A program made the translations under genes and the position numbers. Positions 8,051 to 16,007 of a DNA stretch of 64,000 bases are shown here, piece by piece; position 1 is the first letter of the stretch, and every line of letters starts with the position of its first letter. The notes beneath the pieces are model-generated. The model saw only the letters and a program-made list of their open reading frames with translations, had not been told where the DNA came from and did no database searches. Source of the DNA: Gemmatimonadota bacterium (lineage in GTDB: Bacteria; Gemmatimonadota; Gemmatimonadetes; Longimicrobiales; Gaopeijiaceae); NCBI GenBank assembly GCA_040882465.1, contig JBBEBG010000031.1:1-64000 (forward strand), read 5' to 3'.

Positions 8051-8695
8051 CTAGGTTTCTTTCTGTTCGATTGCGGGTAGGGCGCGAGGCGGCAGAAGCA
8101 CGGGGCCGACCGGAACGGGCTGCGGCAAATCACCAATGTCCTGACCAGGAGCCCAAAGCCTCTCGGTATACCCCCACTCGACGATCCGACCCTGGTCCTC
8201 TGCAGTCGGCTCCATCAAATAGACGCCCGTGCATCCTTCGTCGGGGTTTCCGGTATGGGCCAACACCAATGCAGCCGGTAGACCGGTTGGCTCGCTTTGA
8301 TCAAACAGTTCCACTTGAAGCCGCAAGTTCATCTGGGTAAGGAGTCCTGCTCCAATGTTATTGAGCGGGAACGACTCCTCCCACTTGCTTTCCGCTTCCG
8401 GCAACCGGTATGACGCCAGGATGGTGCCGTTCGAATTGAGCCAGAAGACGCGCCGTGCCTCGTGCCGTGTGAGACCATGGCTGGATCCTTCGGCCCGGAG
8501 GTAATCGCGTATCCGCTTGAAAATGAACCTCCATACCTGATTTCCGAACGTGTGCCGATCATGGCCGTCCTCAGGTACATGATACTGTGTCTTCACCAAA
8601 CGGTATGACTGGCGCACCGCTCCAACCAACGCACCTCGCACAGCCCGAGGAATTCGAATAGCTAATTCCTGCTCGATCTGAGTCTGAGTGTACAC
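8051..8695 (-). CDS. Unrecognised 214-aa protein upstream of the XRE-ImmA gene
   Basis: I do not recognise the family. The protein is soluble, without signal peptide or membrane segment. The N-terminal half is basic and aromatic (TFGNQVWRFIFKRIRDYLRAE); the middle looks like beta structure (GTILASYRLPEAESKWEESF); the C-terminus is Pro-rich. The start is GTG with no strong ribosome-binding site. It probably shares a transcript with the XRE-ImmA gene 62 nt downstream. An antitoxin, toxin or protease-substrate role is possible from context, but nothing in the sequence shows it. Confidence 0.7.
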   Translation of the reverse strand: MYTQTQIEQELAIRIPRAVRGALVGAVRQSYRLVKTQYHVPEDGHDRHTFGNQVWRFIFKRIRDYLRAEGSSHGLTRHEARRVFWLNSNGTILASYRLPEAESKWEESFPLNNIGAGLLTQMNLRLQVELFDQSEPTGLPAALVLAHTGNPDEGCTGVYLMEPTAEDQGRIVEWGYTERLWAPGQDIGDLPQPVPVGPVLLPPRALPAIEQKET

Positions 8696-8825
8696 GTTTT
8701 GGCCCAGTCAAAGGGAGACAAACCACTGATTGGAGCCAAGATACGCGCACGGTGCGCAGTTTGCAACAGTAAATTAAGTGCTCCGCGAGTCGAGCCCTCA
8801 TAGCCGCAGTAAGGAAACGGCGCAC

Positions 8826-8866
8826 CGCGCCGCCCGGGCTCTCCGGGTGACCCGGAGCGCGGCGCG
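8826..8866. repeat. GC-rich hairpin element, right copy
   Basis: Arms cgcgccgc (8826-8833) and gcggcgcg (8859-8866) pair perfectly around ccggg/cccgg (8834-8838 with 8851-8855). The 16-nt gcccgggctctccggg at 8832-8847 is identical and co-oriented with 2957-2972. No T tract follows on either strand, so it is not an obvious terminator. It may be a dispersed palindromic repeat or a boundary of the accessory insert. Confidence 0.6.
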
Positions 8867-8952
8867 ATCTGACACTGTCCAAGAGGGCTCCGATTCACGC
8901 CCGGACAGGGGGTCGTTTGTCACTGTTATCGTCACTGGTCGTTTTTCGCTCC

Positions 8953-9001
8953 GAAAACTCGAAGCTCTCCGACGCCGTAAGACGCTGGAGAGCTTCGAGT
9001 T
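8953..9001 (-). terminator. Rho-independent terminator of the tRNA
   Basis: Fifteen-base arms aactcgaagctctcc (8956-8970) and ggagagcttcgagtt (8987-9001) are perfectly complementary around a 16-nt loop. Read on the minus strand, the stem begins 6 nt after the tRNA 3' end and is followed by TTTT. It is a strong, conventional terminator for the tRNA. Confidence 0.9.
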
Positions 9002-9007
9002 ACCCAG

Positions 9008-9081
9008 TGGGCCCGGCAGGACTTGAACCTGCGACCCTTCGATTATGAGTCGAGTGCTCTGACCAACTGAGCTACGGGCCC
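9008..9081 (-). tRNA. tRNA with CAU anticodon (Met or Ile2)
   Basis: The minus strand gives a full cloverleaf: acceptor GGGCCCG pairing with CGGGCCC plus discriminator A, D arm GCTC/GAGC with AGTTGGTCA loop, anticodon loop CTCATAA, and T arm with GGTTCAAGTCC. The anticodon is CAT in DNA. The 27-43 pair is a mismatch. CCA is not encoded. A CAU tRNA may be elongator Met or the lysidine-modified Ile2; the GACTCATAATC arm is common to both, so I leave it open. It could be the integration target of the neighbouring mobile unit, but no copy of its 3' end was seen on the other side. Confidence 0.95.
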
Positions 9082-9147
9082 GTGGGGCGGCCGAGACCGC
9101 CCGGTCCGGAAGCTACGCCCTTCTCCTCCCCCCCTCCAGGCTGCGGT

Positions 9148-10245
9148 TCAGGACTTGACCACGTACCGAAGGCGCGCCGCTACCCCGTGCCCTTCGGCGT
9201 CGAGCCGCGCCGCGCCCTCGAGGGACAACTCCTCTACCTCCGCCCCTCCTTCCAACGCGATCCCCACCAATCGATCGGCGTAGTCCGGATTCGCAACAAT
9301 GTAGCTGCGGCTGAGGAGCAGGGTGTCCACCCTTCCCTCCGTCAGGGCCAGCTCCACATCCCGCGCGCCAAGAGCACCTTTTCCCCCCGCCATGGCATGA
9401 TTCACGACTTCGTCCAACATCGCAGCCTGCATGGACTGGTGGACCGCCGAAGCGGCCTCCGAGGTGAGTTCTCGGACCTCGGCGTCGGACATGGCAAGGA
9501 ACGCGGAAGGCCGCTCCACCGTCCTCTCGCGGAGCGAAGGGGAGAACTGGTTTACGGTCGAGGCGATGGCCTCCGGGAGCCCGCCGACCACCACGAAGCC
9601 TGTGGTACCCGTCCGGTCGGCAACGACCTGATGCACGCGCTTCACGAGACGCTCCGATTCGTTCTCCTGGGACCATTGTGCCGCATCGGTGCCCGTTTTC
9701 CCGCGCACACCCGTGTACCCCGTGGCCCGCTTCGAGATGTTGATGCTCGCAAAGTCTTCGAGGACGGCGTCACTCAGCAGGTCTTCCCTTTCGGTGAGAA
9801 TTCCGTCCGCGTATTCGAAGATTCGTGCCTTTCGCGAATCGACGAGGACGGTAACCACGAGCCGCTCCTGCTTCAGTGCCCGCACGTACGGCGCGATTCT
9901 AATCCCCGCATCCCATCGCGCGAGATCGGGCATCGGGACGGGAACGGCTTCACCGTAGATCAGCCGATCGCCCGTCGCGAATCCGACCCATGCGCGGCCG
10001 GGGAGGAACTGTTCGTATTGGGAGAGCTGGCCCTCAATACGCTTGGCAGCCGCCTCGAAGTCCCCGGAATCCCCCGCCCCGGACGACTCCAGCGACTTCC
10101 TCAGATCCGCGAGAGCGCGTTCGAAGCGCTTCCGCCAGACCCCGCGTTCCGCGAAGTCGTGGTTGCTTCCGTCGAGGTACACGCTCAGGACTTTCGTTTC
10201 TTGCCACTCCCGGTGCAATCGAGCCAAGTCGTCCCGCGTCAGCAT
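9148..10245 (-). CDS. baeRF-family (archaeo-eukaryotic release-factor-like) protein
   Basis: A 365-aa protein with the features of the bacterial baeRF/VLRF1-type eRF1-like family: an N-terminal domain starting LSVYLDGS, a middle RNase-H-like fold with VTVLVDSRKARIFEYADG, and TTGFVVVGGLPEAIAST, followed by an L7Ae-like C-terminal domain (VDTLLLSRSYIVANPD). Members are thought to act on stalled ribosomes or tRNA. I cannot see a GGQ-type catalytic loop with confidence. It is monocistronic, next to a tRNA gene, and divergent from pcm. Confidence 0.75.
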   Translation of the reverse strand: MLTRDDLARLHREWQETKVLSVYLDGSNHDFAERGVWRKRFERALADLRKSLESSGAGDSGDFEAAAKRIEGQLSQYEQFLPGRAWVGFATGDRLIYGEAVPVPMPDLARWDAGIRIAPYVRALKQERLVVTVLVDSRKARIFEYADGILTEREDLLSDAVLEDFASINISKRATGYTGVRGKTGTDAAQWSQENESERLVKRVHQVVADRTGTTGFVVVGGLPEAIASTVNQFSPSLRERTVERPSAFLAMSDAEVRELTSEAASAVHQSMQAAMLDEVVNHAMAGGKGALGARDVELALTEGRVDTLLLSRSYIVANPDYADRLVGIALEGGAEVEELSLEGAARLDAEGHGVAARLRYVVKS

Positions 10246-10372
10246 TCGGTTCCTTGGGATCTGGGTTTCTGCGCCCTGCCGTAGGCCTGCCGCTCATGTT
10301 TCCCCCCAAAGGCGTCAGGGGTTCCCAGAACTCCGGAGCTTCACGAGGGTAGCCCGACCCGTGAACGGAGCC

Positions 10373-11047
10373 ATGTCGCGGGCACGGGCCCGCATGATCC
10401 AGCACGATCTCGAGGCGCGAGGGATCCACGATCCCCGCGTGCTCGGCGCCATGCGCCGACTCCCCCGTGAGGAGTTCCTTCCGGCGGGGAGGAGAGCGCT
10501 TCCCGAAGAGGTCTACGGGGACGCCGCCCTGCCGATCGGCCGCGGCCAGACCCTCTCCCAGCCCTATATCGTGGGGGCCATGACTCAGGCTCTCGGCCTC
10601 GCGGACGAAGACCGCGTCCTCGAAGTCGGGACGGGGACCGGGTACCAGACCGCGGTTTTGGCTTCGATCGCGGCGGAGGTGTGGACAGTGGAGCGCGATC
10701 CCGTCCTCGCCGAGGAAGCACACGCCCGTCTCGATCGCCTCGGTTTCGCGAACGTCCGATATCTGATCGGAGACGGCACCAAGGGGTGGCCGGAAGGCGC
10801 CCCCTACGACGCGATCCTGGTGACGGCGGGGGGTCCGTCGGTCCCGGCGGCGCTCAAGTCCCAGCTCGGGCCCGGAGGCCGCCTCGTCGTCCCGGTGGGA
10901 TCCCGGTCCCTCCAGGAGCTCATCCGGATCTCGCGGCAGGACGATGGGCGGGAGGCGGAACCGGAGGTCCTCATGGAGTGCCGCTTCGTCCCCCTCGTGG
11001 GCGCCGAGGGGTGGAGCCCGACCTGGTCCGAGCGCTTGCGCGCGTGA
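10373..11047 (+). CDS. pcm: Protein-L-isoaspartate O-methyltransferase
   Basis: A 224-aa SAM-dependent enzyme that methylates isoaspartyl residues to start repair of aged proteins. Visible motifs are RLPREEFLP, the PCMT signature GRGQTLSQPYIVGAM, motif I LEVGTGTGYQTAVLA, and PYDAILVTAGGPSVP. ATG 10373 has GGAG just upstream; a GTG at 10361 is an alternative. Its 3' end overlaps the convergent rluB by 77 nt. A second PCMT domain occurs as a fusion at 61741-63753. Confidence 0.92.
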   Translation: MSRARARMIQHDLEARGIHDPRVLGAMRRLPREEFLPAGRRALPEEVYGDAALPIGRGQTLSQPYIVGAMTQALGLADEDRVLEVGTGTGYQTAVLASIAAEVWTVERDPVLAEEAHARLDRLGFANVRYLIGDGTKGWPEGAPYDAILVTAGGPSVPAALKSQLGPGGRLVVPVGSRSLQELIRISRQDDGREAEPEVLMECRFVPLVGAEGWSPTWSERLRA

Positions 11048-11771
11048 CCTCCTTTCGCAGGGCGTCCACTTCCATTTTAGTCAGCTCCCGAGACTCTCCG
11101 GGTGCCAAGCCGGCCAGCGTGATCGGGCCAAAGGCGATCCGGGAGAGGCGCTGGACGGAGTGACCGACGGTCTCCAGCAAGCGCCGGACCTCGCGCTTGC
11201 GTCCTTCTCGGAGGACCAGAGTCATCACCACGCCCTTTCCGCCCTTGAGCGTCTCTTCGATCCGGACCCGCTCGGCCTTCGCCACGCCGTCCTCCAGCTC
11301 GACCCCGGACTGGAGAGCCGCAAGGGCGTCCCGGTCCGGCACCCCTCCCACGACCGCCCGGTATTCGCGCGCCACCTCGCCGGACGGATGGGTCAACGCG
11401 TGCAAGAGATCGCCGTCGTTGGTGAACAGGAGAAGCCCATCGGTCTCCTGGTCCAGGCGCCCCACGTAGCGGAGCTGCCGATCCTTTGGGGGGAGGAGGG
11501 AATAGACCGTCGGGCGACCCTGGGGATCTCGACGGGTGGTCACGGTCCCACGCGGCTTGTTCAGGAGAATCCAACGGATGGGATCCTGCGAGATCTCGCG
11601 GCCATCCACCTCGATTCTGTCCCGGGCCGGGTCCACTCGCGTGCCCAGTTCGGAGACCCGTTCCCCGTTCACGCGCACCCGCCCGCGAAGGATCATCTCT
11701 TCGGCCTCCCGCCGCGAAGCGACCCCCGCTCTCGAGAGAACCTTCTGGAGCCGTAGCCCGGGAGAGCTCAC
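10971..11771 (-). CDS. rluB: 23S rRNA pseudouridine synthase, RluB/RsuA family
   Basis: A 266-aa enzyme: an S4 RNA-binding domain (LRLQKVLSRAGVASRREAEEM, residues 6-60) and a catalytic domain with the RsuA-family motif GRLDQETDGLLLFTNDG containing the catalytic Asp. It isomerises a uridine in 23S rRNA. It is last in the site-2 protease-scpA-scpB-rluB run and overlaps scpB by 4 nt. Its own 3' end overlaps pcm on the opposite strand by 77 nt, leaving a basic Arg-rich tail (RTRSGSTPRRPRGGRSG). Confidence 0.93.
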   Translation of the reverse strand: MSSPGLRLQKVLSRAGVASRREAEEMILRGRVRVNGERVSELGTRVDPARDRIEVDGREISQDPIRWILLNKPRGTVTTRRDPQGRPTVYSLLPPKDRQLRYVGRLDQETDGLLLFTNDGDLLHALTHPSGEVAREYRAVVGGVPDRDALAALQSGVELEDGVAKAERVRIEETLKGGKGVVMTLVLREGRKREVRRLLETVGHSVQRLSRIAFGPITLAGLAPGESRELTKMEVDALRKEVTRASARTRSGSTPRRPRGGRSGTP

Positions 11772-12379
11772 GCCTCTTCGCCGAATCCCTCGCCGACCTC
11801 CTCGTCGCCTGCCGCCGGTGACCCGTTCGACTCCTCCGGGAGGACGGGAATGGTCCGGTCCCGGAGAATGATGGGGAGCTCTTCGGGGCGGGGGAGGTCT
11901 TCGAGCGAGCGAAACCCGAAGTGCTCCAGAAAGGTGACGGTGGTGCCGTAGAGGAGGGGGCGGCCGAGGCCCTCGGCCCGCCCGGCGACTTCGATCAGCC
12001 CCCGGTCCTGGAGGGTGCGGATGACCCCGACGGAACCGACGCCCCGGACGTACTCCATTTCGAGTCGTCCGATCGGCTGCCGGTAGGCGACGATGGCGAG
12101 GGTCTCCAGAGCAGGACCGGAGAGCCGCCCGGGCCGCGGGACGGTGTCGAAGCGCTCGAGATAGGGCGCGAACTCCGGGCGCGTGAGGAGCTGGAATCCT
12201 TCGGCGATCTCGACGACTTCGAAGGCCTGCTCGCCCGCCGCGTACCTCGTCCGCAGGACCCGGATCGCCTCCTCGACCGCATCCTCGTCCAACGACTCGT
12301 CCGCCCTCGCGATCTCTTCGGCGCGAAGCGGGGCGTCGCTCGCAAAAAGGACCGCCTCCACGATTTGCTCGCTCCTCAC
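11768..12379 (-). CDS. scpB: Chromosome segregation/condensation protein ScpB
   Basis: A 203-aa protein with two winged-helix repeats typical of ScpB: EQIVEAVLFASDAPLRAEEI at the N-terminus and TLAIVAYRQPIGRLEMEYVR in the second half, then GLIEVAGRAEGLGRPLLYG. It binds ScpA and the SMC ATPase to form the bacterial condensin. The GTG start overlaps the scpA stop (GTGA). The acidic tail is unusual but harmless. Confidence 0.95.
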   Translation of the reverse strand: MRSEQIVEAVLFASDAPLRAEEIARADESLDEDAVEEAIRVLRTRYAAGEQAFEVVEIAEGFQLLTRPEFAPYLERFDTVPRPGRLSGPALETLAIVAYRQPIGRLEMEYVRGVGSVGVIRTLQDRGLIEVAGRAEGLGRPLLYGTTVTFLEHFGFRSLEDLPRPEELPIILRDRTIPVLPEESNGSPAAGDEEVGEGFGEEA

Positions 12380-13152
12380 GTCGGTTCTCCCTCCTCCTCG
12401 TCGGAATCGGCCCTACGGTGGACCCAGAGCTCGTGAAACGGTTCGGTCTGGCGGAGGAGGACCCGGCGCCGGCGGGAAAGCTCCAAACCCGCCAGCAAAG
12501 TCATCACCCCGTGCATTTTCTCGCGGAAGGGCTCCAGGAGACGCCGGAACTCGACGCTCGTCGCGCTACGGAGCGCCTCCAGGATCAGGTCGGCCTTCTC
12601 ATCCATGGTAATCGTTCGGGGCGTGACCCGGTGCTCTCGATCGAGGGGATCGAGGAGCTTCACGGCTAGCGCAGCCTGGAAAAGCTCGTCCCACGTGGTT
12701 TCGAGCGGGAGCTCATCCGCCTCGGGCATCGGGCGCACCGGGAGGTATCCCTTTCCGAACCGCCGCGCCCGATGGGCCTCCGCAGCCGCGAGGCGCCCGG
12801 TGATCTCCTGGATCTGCTCGTATTCGAGGAGGCGCCGCACCAGCTCCGCCCGCGGATCCTCGTCCTCCGCCTCCAGGGGCTTCGGGAGGAGCAGCTGGGC
12901 CTTGATGCGGACAAGCGTCGCGGCCATCTCGAGGAACTCGCCCGCGGAATCGAGATTCCCCGCACCGATTCCCTGCACGGCGCCGAGGAACTGCTTCGTG
13001 ATCCGGGCGATGGGGATATCGAAGATGTCGATGTCCTGCTGCCGGATGAGGTGCAGGAGGAGGTCGAGCGGTCCCTGGAAGCGCTCGATGTCGATGACGA
13101 AACGCTCGTCGTCGTCGCGGGGAGTTCGAGCCGGCGGGGACACCGTCGTCAC
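12376..13152 (-). CDS. scpA: Segregation and condensation protein A (ScpA)
   Basis: A 258-aa kleisin. The N-terminal SMC-binding region contains FQGPLDLLLHLIRQQDIDIF and IPIARITKQFL; the C-terminal winged helix shows ATSVEFRRLLEPF. It bridges the SMC head and ScpB. I chose the GTG at 13152 because it overlaps the TGA of the upstream site-2 protease gene (GTGA), the pattern used throughout this operon. A longer open frame upstream is only the shadow of the protease gene. Confidence 0.95.
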   Translation of the reverse strand: MTTVSPPARTPRDDDERFVIDIERFQGPLDLLLHLIRQQDIDIFDIPIARITKQFLGAVQGIGAGNLDSAGEFLEMAATLVRIKAQLLLPKPLEAEDEDPRAELVRRLLEYEQIQEITGRLAAAEAHRARRFGKGYLPVRPMPEADELPLETTWDELFQAALAVKLLDPLDREHRVTPRTITMDEKADLILEALRSATSVEFRRLLEPFREKMHGVMTLLAGLELSRRRRVLLRQTEPFHELWVHRRADSDEEEGEPT

Positions 13153-13784
13153 AGGCCGAGCACCGCGAAGAGCGAGTCCACGATGAAAGTGACCGGCCCC
13201 ATGACGAGCCCGAATCCCCCGGGGACGAAGAAAAGGAAGGCGAGAAGCGCGATCGCGCCGAATCGCCCGAATGCGTCGTAGGCGCCCCGGAGGGCCTGGG
13301 GAAGCAGGTGGCGCACGACGTGCGAGCCGTCGAGCGGGGGAACCGGAATCAGGTTGAACACGGCGAGGATCACGTTGATCAGGACGCCGTAGTAAAGGGC
13401 AGACTCCACGTAGCCCCAGGCGCCGCCCGCGGGAGCGAAGCGCACCAGGGGGATCATGGCCAGCGCAAAGACGAGGGCAAGCAGGAGGTTCACCGCGATC
13501 CCGGCCAGTGAGACCCGGATATCTCCCCAAACGGGATCCCGGAAGTTCGCCGGGTTCACCGGGACGGGCTTCGCCCAGCCGAAGATGAATCCCCCGGGGA
13601 GCGAGGCGAGCACGACCGGAATGAGGATCGAACCGATCGGGTCCAGATGCGGAATCGGGTTCAGGGTGATGCGCCCCAGCCGCTCCGCCGTGTCGTCCCC
13701 CTCGCGACGCGCCACCCACGCGTGGGCGACCTCGTGGAGGATGACGGAAAGGAGGAGGATACCGATGAGGAGGATCAGGTCCAT
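13149..13784 (-). CDS. Site-2 protease family (M50) membrane metallopeptidase
   Basis: A 211-aa integral membrane protease. The start MDLILLIGILLLSVILHEVAH places the zinc motif HEVAH in the first membrane helix. The second motif, NLIPVPPLDGSHV, supplies the Asp ligand. Other hydrophobic stretches give about five helices. Short M50 proteins of this type commonly lie next to scpA/scpB in several phyla; the substrate is unknown. It is first in the operon, divergent from rpsT. Confidence 0.9.
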   Translation of the reverse strand: MDLILLIGILLLSVILHEVAHAWVARREGDDTAERLGRITLNPIPHLDPIGSILIPVVLASLPGGFIFGWAKPVPVNPANFRDPVWGDIRVSLAGIAVNLLLALVFALAMIPLVRFAPAGGAWGYVESALYYGVLINVILAVFNLIPVPPLDGSHVVRHLLPQALRGAYDAFGRFGAIALLAFLFFVPGGFGLVMGPVTFIVDSLFAVLGL

Positions 13785-13963
13785 GAGGCCGGAAAGGTAT
13801 TCTAGCCGGTGACCCGATACCACCCCCGCCCGGTCCGACCTCGTGGCCGTCGTCCGCGGGCTGCCCAGGGGGACTCCGGAAGGCCCCCCACCGTTGATCT
13901 CCCGGCCCCTCAGCTGTATCTTTTCGAGCTTTTCCAGGCCGTACGCCACACCCTGAGGGTCGC

Positions 13964-14224
13964 ATGCCGAGGATCAAGAGCGCCAAGAAGCGGATGCACC
14001 TGTCCCGGAAGTGGACGGTCCAGAATCGGGCCGCCCGGGCACGGATCCGTACGGCCGTGAAGAAGGTCCGCCAGGCGCCCGACGCCGCTGCGGCCGGGAC
14101 CAGCCTTCTCGAGGCGGTCGCGCTGCTCGACCGGGCCGGCCGGACCAACCTCATCCATCCGAACCGGGTCGCCCGGGTCAAGAGTCAGCTCCAGGCGCAC
14201 GTCAGTCGGCTTTCGGGGCGCTGA
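13964..14224 (+). CDS. rpsT: 30S ribosomal protein S20
   Basis: An 86-aa basic protein beginning MPRIKSAKKRMHLSRKW, with the two-helix S20 pattern (RAARARIRTAVKKVRQA and LIHPNRVARVKSQLQAHV). It binds 16S rRNA early in small-subunit assembly. The length is normal. It stands alone, 179 nt from the divergent protease gene; GC-rich sequence there shows no clear promoter. Confidence 0.97.
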   Translation: MPRIKSAKKRMHLSRKWTVQNRAARARIRTAVKKVRQAPDAAAAGTSLLEAVALLDRAGRTNLIHPNRVARVKSQLQAHVSRLSGR

Positions 14225-14384
14225 CGGCGGCATACCCCGCCGCACTTCCCGGTTTTCGCGCTCCCTCGGGCACGCAGAACGTCCGCTCGGCCGTCCCCCC
14301 ACTCGCTTTCGGTTCGGCTGTCCCCGGCCCCACCGCCTAGGTAAGATGGGTTCGATCGAATCCACTCACTCCCGGGAGGATGCC

Positions 14385-15977
14385 ATGGGACCGTTCCGCC
14401 GGCCGGCACTTCTTTTCGCGACGCTCGCCGTCCTGTCCCAACCCTGGACCGCGCTCCCCGCGTCCGCTCAGTCGTCCGTCCCCGCGGAGCCCTGGTTTGG
14501 GCTCCCCCTCCCTCCCGGCTTCCTCCCGCACGCCGCTCCGGTGATCATCGGGCCCCGGGTGATTCCGGCGACCGTTCCGGCAGGCGAGGGCGGGAGCCCC
14601 GAGCTCGAAGCGGCGCAGATCTTCGAGGACCTTGGGGCAATCGTTGATTTCTCGCGCGACAGCCGCCTCCGGCGCGAAGTCGGAGACGGGCAGCTCTGGG
14701 GCCGGATCACCGGCTTCCCCTCGAGCGCCCGGACGATCGAATGGGCCACCCAGAAGTTTCGCGAAGCGGAAATCGAACGAGTCGAGCTCCAGTCCTTCCA
14801 GCAGTCGGGAAACGCCTCGCTCTGGCTCCCTCTTTTGTGGGAGGTACGGCTCCTCGGAGACCCCGCCTTCGGGCCCGGGAGCGCCGACGTCGTCCTCGAA
14901 TCGGCGATGCCCCTTTCGCCTTCCGAGATCCCGGGTGGGACGCTGACGGCGTCCCTCATTTACGTGGGCAACGCGACCCCGGCAGAGCTCGAGGGCGTGG
15001 ATGTCTCGGGAAAGGTGGTCCTCCAGACCGTCATCCCGCAGGGCCACATGGTCTTCGAGCGTGGGCCGACCGTCTCCCGTGCGCAGGATCTCATGGACCG
15101 CGGTGCGGTCGCGGTCCTGAACGCCGTCCACCTTCCCGGAAACGAACGCTCCCGCGACTTCAGCAATTGTGGCGGGCCTTGCTTCAACCTCGGGGGACGG
15201 GACGGATTTTTTCTCGAGAAGCTCCTGAGCGAAGCGACCGAGGCGGGAGTCGCGGATCGGGTCCGCGTCAGCCTGACGCTTCGTGCCCAGGCGTTTTCCG
15301 GGCTCGAGGCGGTGAACGGGATCGCCGTGATTCCCGGAAGCGCGAGCGAGGAGGCGATCGTGCTGAACGCGCACGCGGATGCCTGGTTCGACGGAGCCGG
15401 AGACAATGGCGACGGCCTCGCCGTCCTGGTCGCCCTCGCCCGGCACTTCGCGGCGCCCGAGAACCGCCTCGAGCGAACGCTCGTCTTTGTCGCCAGCGCC
15501 GGGCACCACACGCCCGGACTGAACGGCCCTGGAAATTTCATCGCGATGAATCCGGACCTCGCCCGAAATGCCGTTCTCGTCATCAATATCGAACACGTGG
15601 CCCAGCGGAACATCTCGCCGGCCCGCAGCGTCTTCCCGGACGGATACCGAGAGTACATCGCCGGCTCGGGCGAGGCGCCCATCGTCGCGGGCGTCACGAA
15701 CCGTTCGCCCTTCATCGAAGAGGTGCTGCAGGAGGGGGTCGCCCGCTACGGGGTGAATCTCGTTTCCGAGGGCTCTGCGATGTCGAGCGGGGAGACCGGA
15801 GGATACGGCCCGCTCGGCGTTGCGCGCGTCACGGTGATGCAGGCCCCTCCTCTCTATCACACGAGCGGGGAGGTCCTCGACGTGGTCTCCGCGCCGGGAC
15901 TCGAGCGGGCGGCGCGGTTCTTCGCTTATTTTCTGAAGGAGATGAGCGGCGCCCCCGCCGAGTTGATCAATCCCTGA
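14385..15977 (+). CDS. Secreted M28-family peptidase with PA domain
   Basis: A 530-aa exported protein. ATG 14385 follows GGGAGGATGCC, and the N-terminus is a signal peptide ending near LPASAQS. A protease-associated domain lies about residues 145-300 (ELEGVDVSGKVVLQT, DLMDRGAVAVLNAVH). The M28 aminopeptidase-like domain follows, with IVLNAHADAWFDGAGDNGDG (His and Asp zinc ligands) and VINIEHVAQRN. It probably digests peptides in the periplasm or outside the cell. Substrate specificity is not visible. Confidence 0.85.
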   Translation: MGPFRRPALLFATLAVLSQPWTALPASAQSSVPAEPWFGLPLPPGFLPHAAPVIIGPRVIPATVPAGEGGSPELEAAQIFEDLGAIVDFSRDSRLRREVGDGQLWGRITGFPSSARTIEWATQKFREAEIERVELQSFQQSGNASLWLPLLWEVRLLGDPAFGPGSADVVLESAMPLSPSEIPGGTLTASLIYVGNATPAELEGVDVSGKVVLQTVIPQGHMVFERGPTVSRAQDLMDRGAVAVLNAVHLPGNERSRDFSNCGGPCFNLGGRDGFFLEKLLSEATEAGVADRVRVSLTLRAQAFSGLEAVNGIAVIPGSASEEAIVLNAHADAWFDGAGDNGDGLAVLVALARHFAAPENRLERTLVFVASAGHHTPGLNGPGNFIAMNPDLARNAVLVINIEHVAQRNISPARSVFPDGYREYIAGSGEAPIVAGVTNRSPFIEEVLQEGVARYGVNLVSEGSAMSSGETGGYGPLGVARVTVMQAPPLYHTSGEVLDVVSAPGLERAARFFAYFLKEMSGAPAELINP

Positions 15978-15984
15978 CAGCGAA

Positions 15985-15999
15985 GCCGGGAAACCCGGC
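15985..15999. terminator. Small hairpin between convergent genes
   Basis: GCCGGG-AAA-CCCGGC forms a perfect 6-bp stem between the M28 peptidase stop and the pyrC stop. It lacks a T tract, so intrinsic termination would be weak, but the convergent position fits a bidirectional transcript end. Confidence 0.4.
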
Positions 16000-16007
16000 C
16001 CGCCGCC

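Larger units (their letters stand above)
8696..9007. other. Intergenic stretch between accessory genes and the tRNA
   Basis: No gene is visible. It contains a GC-rich hairpin element (8826-8866), the tRNA terminator (8953-9001) and an AT-richer segment around 8700-8790 that could hold the promoter of the 214-aa gene. A weak GG-N10-GC motif at 8752-8766 has no plus-strand gene downstream and is probably chance. Confidence 0.6.

Noticed and set aside
8752-8766. Sigma-54-like motif CGGTGCGCAGTTTGC
   Set aside because: It matches the -12 box but poorly the -24 box, and no plus-strand gene follows.
9008-9081. tRNA 3' end as attachment site of the recombinase unit
   Set aside because: I searched the left part of the window for a second copy of the tRNA 3' end and saw none, so the idea is unproven; the other end may be outside the window.
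14337-15860. 507-codon minus frame opposite the M28 peptidase
   Set aside because: Shadow of the signal-peptide/M28 gene; composition Arg, Asp and Gly rich with no hydrophobic core.
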